Below are positions 59,573 to 64,000 of a DNA stretch of 64,000 bases, piece by piece (the stretch's first letter is position 1; every line of letters begins with the position of its first letter). The DNA comes from Capra hircus. Its lineage: Eukaryota > Chordata > Mammalia > Artiodactyla > Bovidae. Both the position numbers and the translations under genes were made by a program. The notes beneath the pieces were generated by a model that searched no databases, was not told the DNA's origin, and saw nothing but the letters and a program-made list of their open reading frames with translations. The stretch is from NCBI RefSeq assembly GCF_001704415.2, contig NC_030831.1, positions 46,360,134-46,424,133 on the forward strand, written 5' to 3'.

Positions 59573-60010
59573 ATGAGTGCCTTCTGGGGCGACAGCGGCC
59601 CCAGGATTCCAGTTGGGCCTCCAGCCACAGCGCAGCCCGGGCTGCCGGGACGCCAACCCGCGAACCAACCCCGCGAAGCCCGGCCACCCGGCGCGGCGGG
59701 CACGGGGCCCAGGTGGCTCCTCCCGCCGGCCCCGCCCAGCCCTCGCCCCTCACCCGTGGCGGGACTCCTAGCTCCTCTTCTGCAAATCTTTCCAGCCTCC
59801 GTGCAAGTATTCTCAACTCTTTACGCCTAATGAACAAGCACAGTTTTTTCAATGGTGAAGAAAAAGCACCAGATTTTTTTTTCTTCTTCTTCCTGAAGAA
59901 ATCCACCCCCCCCAGCCCCCCGCCTGCTGGCGGGACAGACACTCCCCGCGTGGGGCTGTAGCACCGTCTGTCAGGTCCTCCCGTCGTGTTTCATCTCCCG
60001 CGCGCGTAGA
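59573..60010. promoter_or_regulatory. CpG-rich block inside the RNF165 3' UTR
   Basis: Between 59581 and 59765 I count about twenty CpG dinucleotides, far above the surrounding sequence, with runs such as ggcgcggcgggcacgg. A second CpG cluster (cccgcgcgcgtag) lies near 59998. The block has no tandem structure and no recognisable repeat. It could be an intragenic CpG island with its own promoter activity or a structured GC-rich UTR segment. Methylation status cannot be read from the sequence. Confidence 0.6.
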
Positions 60011-60218
60011 GCAAATGCTAGAGCGATTTCAGCTGATAGAAAAACAAACATGAAAAAAAAAAACCACAAAAAACAAAAAACATGGCACGTTGCTAGTTTA
60101 CAGGGTTTTGTGAGTTTAAATGCCTTATATTTAACAATCATAATTTATGACTAACTTGTAGATATCGTGGGTTCTTATTTAATTATTTTTATAGTTGTTT
60201 TGCATTTTTAATTATAAT

Positions 60219-60227
60219 TTATTTATT
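60219..60227 (+). promoter_or_regulatory. AU-rich element nonamer in the 3' UTR
   Basis: TTATTTATT matches the UUAUUUA(U/A)(U/A) nonamer of class AU-rich elements, inside a very AU-rich stretch of about 150 bases. Such elements commonly shorten mRNA life through binding proteins such as TTP or HuR. The motif is visible; activity here is inference. Confidence 0.4.
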
Positions 60228-60352
60228 TAGAAAGGATACTAATTTTTTTTATTACTCCTATTACCTCATTTTGGCGTTGTTTCTGGGAGTGGAATGCTTT
60301 GCATGCATTGGTACGATGACAAACAACTATGAATACAAAAAAAAAAAAAACA

Positions 60353-60358
60353 AATAAA
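60353..60358 (+). terminator. Possible proximal poly(A) signal in the RNF165 3' UTR
   Basis: An AATAAA follows a 14-base A run, and a GT-rich stretch (gggtgtgtg) lies about 35 bases downstream. Use of this site would give a 3' UTR of about 4.1 kb that lacks the last 2 kb. Transcript ends would be needed to show whether it is used. Confidence 0.4.
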
Positions 60359-62361
60359 AATTCCGCAAACTTTATTTCGTCCAAACTATCAGGGTGTGTG
60401 ATTGCAAGCTGTCCTACTGTGGTGCTGGCCTCTTTGGATACATTCCATACGAAATGCAAACCTTTGATTCTGTATGCTGTGATCCTAGTGAAAAACTCCA
60501 ATATAGTGACTGTATTTAGCACATATATAAATATAATTTGCACTCGTCAGCAGACTGGGGTAAGCCTTTCACTTGCTATCCTTGCCCCCCCATCCCCCAT
60601 CATTAAGCACCCCATTTTTCTTCCTCTTCCCCTTTTCCACACCCTCTGCCCACCCTGCCCCTATCCTCTGGGGAAGGTCAGGGGTGGGAGGGATGAGGGC
60701 CCATCTTAGTTTGAGAACTAAGCGCCTTGGACATTACCAGCAGGAGTGTCAGAGCCCAAGCCTGATGATTTATTAGAACGGGCTCGGGACCTGGGGTCCG
60801 GAGGCTTGGTTTTTCAGACCAGCCCTCCGGCAGACTTCCCTGTGATCTTGAGCAAGTCACCAAGCCTCAGTTTTCTGTGCTGAGGTGAGGAAGCTGAACA
60901 GGAGGATTTCTCTAGCGTCCACAGAGCCGGCGGGAGCCCACCACACTGTGCTCGCCCATCCTCTTAGGAGAGAAGAAAGGGAGTGTGGAGGGAAGGAGAG
61001 GAAGAGAGTGGACTGAGGACTTATCCAGTGGAAGGATGTCTGTCCTTTGACACGCAGCGTCCTGCAGGGGACAGAGGGCAAGACAGGCAGATGCGTCCTT
61101 GGACATGGGCTTTCATAAGGTTTGCTGGGCATTTGGAGAGTGAGCTGCTATCCATGTCTTCTTAGATATGGGGACGGGGTCAGCAGGATATAGGTGCCAG
61201 TCTCTGGTGTTTGGGATTGACCTCGCCACCCTGTCATCTCCCACAGCCTTTGCTGTTGAGGCCTAGCCCTTGGCAGCAGATCGGGACACAGATTTGAGAC
61301 CCACAGTTTCTCCTCCCAGCATCTCCTTCGCCCTCTGCCATTGCTCCAAGGGGGCTGTGGGCTGGAGGGGCTGTTATGGAGGACAACTGGGGGCCTCTGA
61401 TCTCACTGCCCACAAGAGAGGCGGTAGGGGAGAGTTGGAGGATCAATAGCTTCGAAGCCTGGCACAGCGATGAGCCCAGCTATTTTTGAGCCAGAGGCAG
61501 AGAGAGAAGGTCCCTGTCCCCTCTGAGCGACTCTGGCTCTCTACCTGTCTGCTCCCTCCCCTTTCTTTACAGCTCATCCTTCCTTCTTGCCTCTTGACAT
61601 CACTGCCTTTGCCTGGTGGAGAAATCCACCCTCCACATGAGGCGCCGTGGGATGGTGCTGACTGGGGAGGGAGTGGAGGCCCAAAGTTGCCACACTGCCT
61701 GGCTGACTTGTGAGAGTGGCTGGGTCCTTTCGGCCCTACTTGGCTCTGGCTGGACTTATGGGTCCCCTTCCCTGGGCTCCCTGCCTGCTGCCTGCCCAGC
61801 TTCCCTCTGCTTCTACCCTGGAGCCATGCGGACCTGACTCCTATGGAGGCAGCCTGTGGAGTTGCCCGCTGGAGCACAACTGCACACGGCAGGGCCTGGC
61901 AGATACTGCCCCTTGGCAGGGCTCCTGGACAGACACGCCTTATGCTGCTCTGGGGTGGGGTGGTCAGGGTGGGAAGTGCCCTTTGCCCTGGCTGGCCTGT
62001 GCCCTGCACCTCCTCACCCCAGCCCTCCCCTTCCCCAGTCCCACCCCTGGCCTTGGCCGCAGCTCGTTTCTCAGCTCTGGAGCCAGCGACCCCAGGCCCA
62101 CGAGGGGGTAATTTGGTTGCCCCTGGTAAGTGAAAGGCTTATCCTCAGTGTTGATTGTCCTTTTTCTGTAATCCTCCTGCTGTTCTGTTCTGTTGTGCTG
62201 TGCAACATTTTGCTACATAGACTATTTTATAGCAGAAAGCTAGAAGAATATTTATTATGAATATTAAAGCAATAGTGCATCAATGAAAAGGCGGAGACAT
62301 TAGGAATTGTGTAAATGCTTAGATTCACTTTTGGTGGATTTTTTGTACTTTATTTATAACT

Positions 62362-62367
62362 AATAAA
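62362..62367 (+). terminator. Probable distal poly(A) signal of RNF165
   Basis: A canonical AATAAA lies in an AT-rich setting, with the likely cleavage site about 15-25 bases downstream and a GT-rich stretch (gtgcagggtgtttatttctg) beginning near 62400. A weaker ATTAAA lies 100 bases upstream at 62263. Beyond this point repeats of ruminant age appear again, which fits the transcript ending here. Confidence 0.7.
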
Positions 62368-63004
62368 AATGAACTGCATTGCTAACTACACCTCACTCGT
62401 GCAGGGTGTTTATTTCTGTGCACACCCAGGAAATGCCGAGAGAATAGTGCTCCCAGACGGACCTGTGCTCCTCCGGGACACCTGGCGTGTCTGCTGTCTT
62501 CTCACTTCACCCTCTCCTCATCCTCTGTCCTTCACTTGTTTCCCTTTTTCCTCCTCCTCCCTCAGCTTCCCCACTTCTTCTGTTCCCTACTCCCTCCCGC
62601 CTCCTCCTCTCTGATCTATTATTTTCTTTTACTTTTTTTTAATCTCTCAAAGAATCTGTTATATTCTGTGAACCAACCATCTAATTAACCTGTTTTCCTA
62701 AACCTTAGTTTATGGATCTTAAGGCAGAAAGTTCACACTTTAAAAAAAAAATCATTTTCAAATGTAACCTCTTATGTTTTGATCTGGAGGCTCCTCAGTT
62801 TCTCCGTAGAAGAGAAAGATTTGATTTTTGAAAGTTGGGCTTGGATTTTTTATTCCTTCATAAGAGCCCAAACTCAGACTCTCTTTGCTGTGTCTAGAGT
62901 CTATTCTCAGAAAAGTATGGGTCAGTGAACTGGAAGATGACTTTCTCTTACAAACTACAAGCAGAGCAGAGCCCATGTGAACGAACTTTTTCCCCCTCAG
63001 TCAC

Positions 63005-63175
63005 AGAGTTTATTTTTTCAAAACAGTCTCAGGTGTACAGAAAATTGAAAAGAGAGTTGAGAGCTCCCATATGTTCCCTCATGGCCACCCATTAACATCT
63101 CGTCTTGGTAGATGCATTTGCTGTAGTGGAGGAGCCAACATTGTTACCTTATTATTAACTAAGGTCCATCGCTTT
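63005..63175 (-). mobile_element. Old L1 LINE fragment
   Basis: Reads cagtctcaggtgtacagaaa, agagctcccatatgttccct and cttattattaactaaggtcc, the reverse of an old L1 3' region. Confidence 0.6.
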
Positions 63176-63221
63176 CACTCATTTTGTATGTAATTTCATA
63201 CATTTAAATGAATGTTAAGTG

Positions 63222-63418
63222 GGCTTCCCTGGTGGCTCAGACGGTAAAGCATCTGCCTGCAATGCAAGAGACTGGGGTTCGATCCCTGGGTTGGGAAGAT
63301 ACTCAGGAGAAGGGAATGGCAACCCCCTCCAGTATTCTTGCCTGGAGAATTCCATGTACTGGTGGCGGGCTACAGTGCATGGGGTTGCAAAGAGTCGGAC
63401 ACGACTGAGCAACTAACA
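63222..63418 (+). mobile_element. Bov-tA SINE with CA tail
   Basis: A well-preserved copy running from gggcttccctggtggctcag to gtcggacacgactgagcaac and a short acacacac tail. It is probably among the youngest SINEs in the window. Confidence 0.9.
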
Positions 63419-64000
63419 CACACAAAAACAAAATGAACATTTAAATCTCTAGCTCTCGTTCGAGCCAGATGATCCAAAATGCTATCTGTCATTTTCCCCA
63501 CAGTTCCACCTGTATCTCTTGCTCCGGGAACCTGGGCTCCTTGGTCTTCACTAGTCAGCCGTGTGCTCACACCCCACTATCCCTGTTTGTCAGCTGTAAG
63601 CACGTGGATAGGAAGCCAAGCTCCTTCCCCCAACATCCCACAGGCCCCCTCTGTCATCTTTGGCTACTTAATCTCTGTTGGGGCACGGCCTTATGGGGTT
63701 AGGGGAGTGGCTCTATTTCCTTGGATTTTGTGCCCACCCAACTTGTGGGCTGGTGGGTAGCCTTCTGAATCTCCAGCCCTGTCCCACCTCCTATCACAGC
63801 GCCCAGGAAGACAGACTTCTTAGAAAATATCCAGGCTCTGCCCATGACTCCCGGTTTCCATAGCCCTCAGGAGGTTAAGGAGGATGGAGTCTGGCTGTGA
63901 TTGTCAGGGCTCTTTCGGGAAACGGAATCAGTAGGGTTAATATGATATAATATAGGATACGATATGTTATTTGTAGACATGGAGATTTATTTTGAGGAAG

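Larger units (their letters stand above)
56301..62385 (+). other. RNF165: RNF165 3' untranslated region, about 6.1 kb
   Basis: No further RNF165-like coding sequence follows the TGA. The stretch to the AATAAA at 62362 contains no Bov-tA, Bov-A2 or BovB copy, although such copies occur every 2-3 kb on either side. That absence fits purifying selection on a long 3' UTR. It holds old MIR-like patches (57660-57800, 58900-59040, 60840-60900), oligo(A)/oligo(T) runs near 56920-57005, a CpG-rich block (59573-60010) and an AU-rich stretch (60040-60540). Open frames here are non-coding by composition. The extent is inferred from the poly(A) signal; the site really used is unknown. Confidence 0.75.
62386..64000. 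other. Downstream intergenic DNA
   Basis: After the poly(A) signal I see pyrimidine-rich unique DNA (62480-62640), an old L1-like fragment (63005-63175), one Bov-tA (63222-63418) and unique sequence to the end. No exon of a neighbouring gene is recognisable. Confidence 0.6.

Noticed and set aside
59221..59961. Open frame of 246 codons in the 3' UTR
   Set aside because: It arises from the stop-poor GC-rich block, has low-complexity Pro/Ser/Arg composition and matches nothing I know.
63222..63290. tRNA-like sequence at the head of the SINE
   Set aside because: It is the tRNA-derived head of Bov-tA and cannot fold as a functional tRNA gene with intact arms as far as I can see.
62386..64000. 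Exon of the downstream neighbour (LOXHD1 in the human order)
   Set aside because: No splice-flanked frame resembling PLAT domains or any other known protein was visible here.

Overview
The window is vertebrate nuclear DNA from a ruminant, most probably a bovid. It is dense in Bov-tA and Bov-A2 SINEs and carries several BovB LINE fragments, combinations known from Pecora. Beneath these lie older mammalian layers (MIR, L2, MER20-like and other hAT elements, old L1). I cannot tell cattle from sheep, goat or buffalo by eye. Nothing prokaryotic, viral or plasmid-like is present.

One protein-coding gene is recognisable, on the plus strand: RNF165 (also ARK2C), the neuronal Arkadia-related RING-H2 E3 ubiquitin ligase that promotes BMP/SMAD signalling. 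Seven coding exons are present at 39612-39927, 41829-41939, 46365-46494, 48251-48355, 48665-48760, 55607-55713 and 56183-56300. All splice sites are GT-AG, the phases match at every junction, and no frame is broken. The short first coding exon (about 20 residues) and the promoter are not in the window, so bases 1-39611 are read as part of a very long first intron.

Layout: 1-39611, intron 1, with many SINEs, a compound TG/25-bp VNTR (5.8-6.1 kb), a CA-rich tract (12.36-12.76 kb), an L2 split by a hAT element (24.0-24.9 kb) and a 1.4-kb BovB reverse-transcriptase fragment (30.2-31.6 kb). 39.6-56.3 kb, the seven exons and six introns. 56301 to about 62385, a long 3' UTR without a single ruminant SINE or BovB insertion, holding an internal CpG-rich block, AU-rich and Pumilio-type motifs, and a good poly(A) signal at 62362. 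62.4-64 kb, downstream DNA with an old L1 fragment and one Bov-tA.

Functionally, exon 2 gives a His/Pro/Gln-rich linker, exons 5-6 give the region matching the substrate-docking TRG/TIER segment of Arkadia, and exons 7-8 together build the RING-H2 domain. I found no new multigene system. The most unusual structures are a near-perfect 35-bp inverted repeat inside an old repeat (40987-41066) that looks like a template-switch event, the VNTR, the CpG-rich block inside the 3' UTR, and the clean record of nested transposon insertions.
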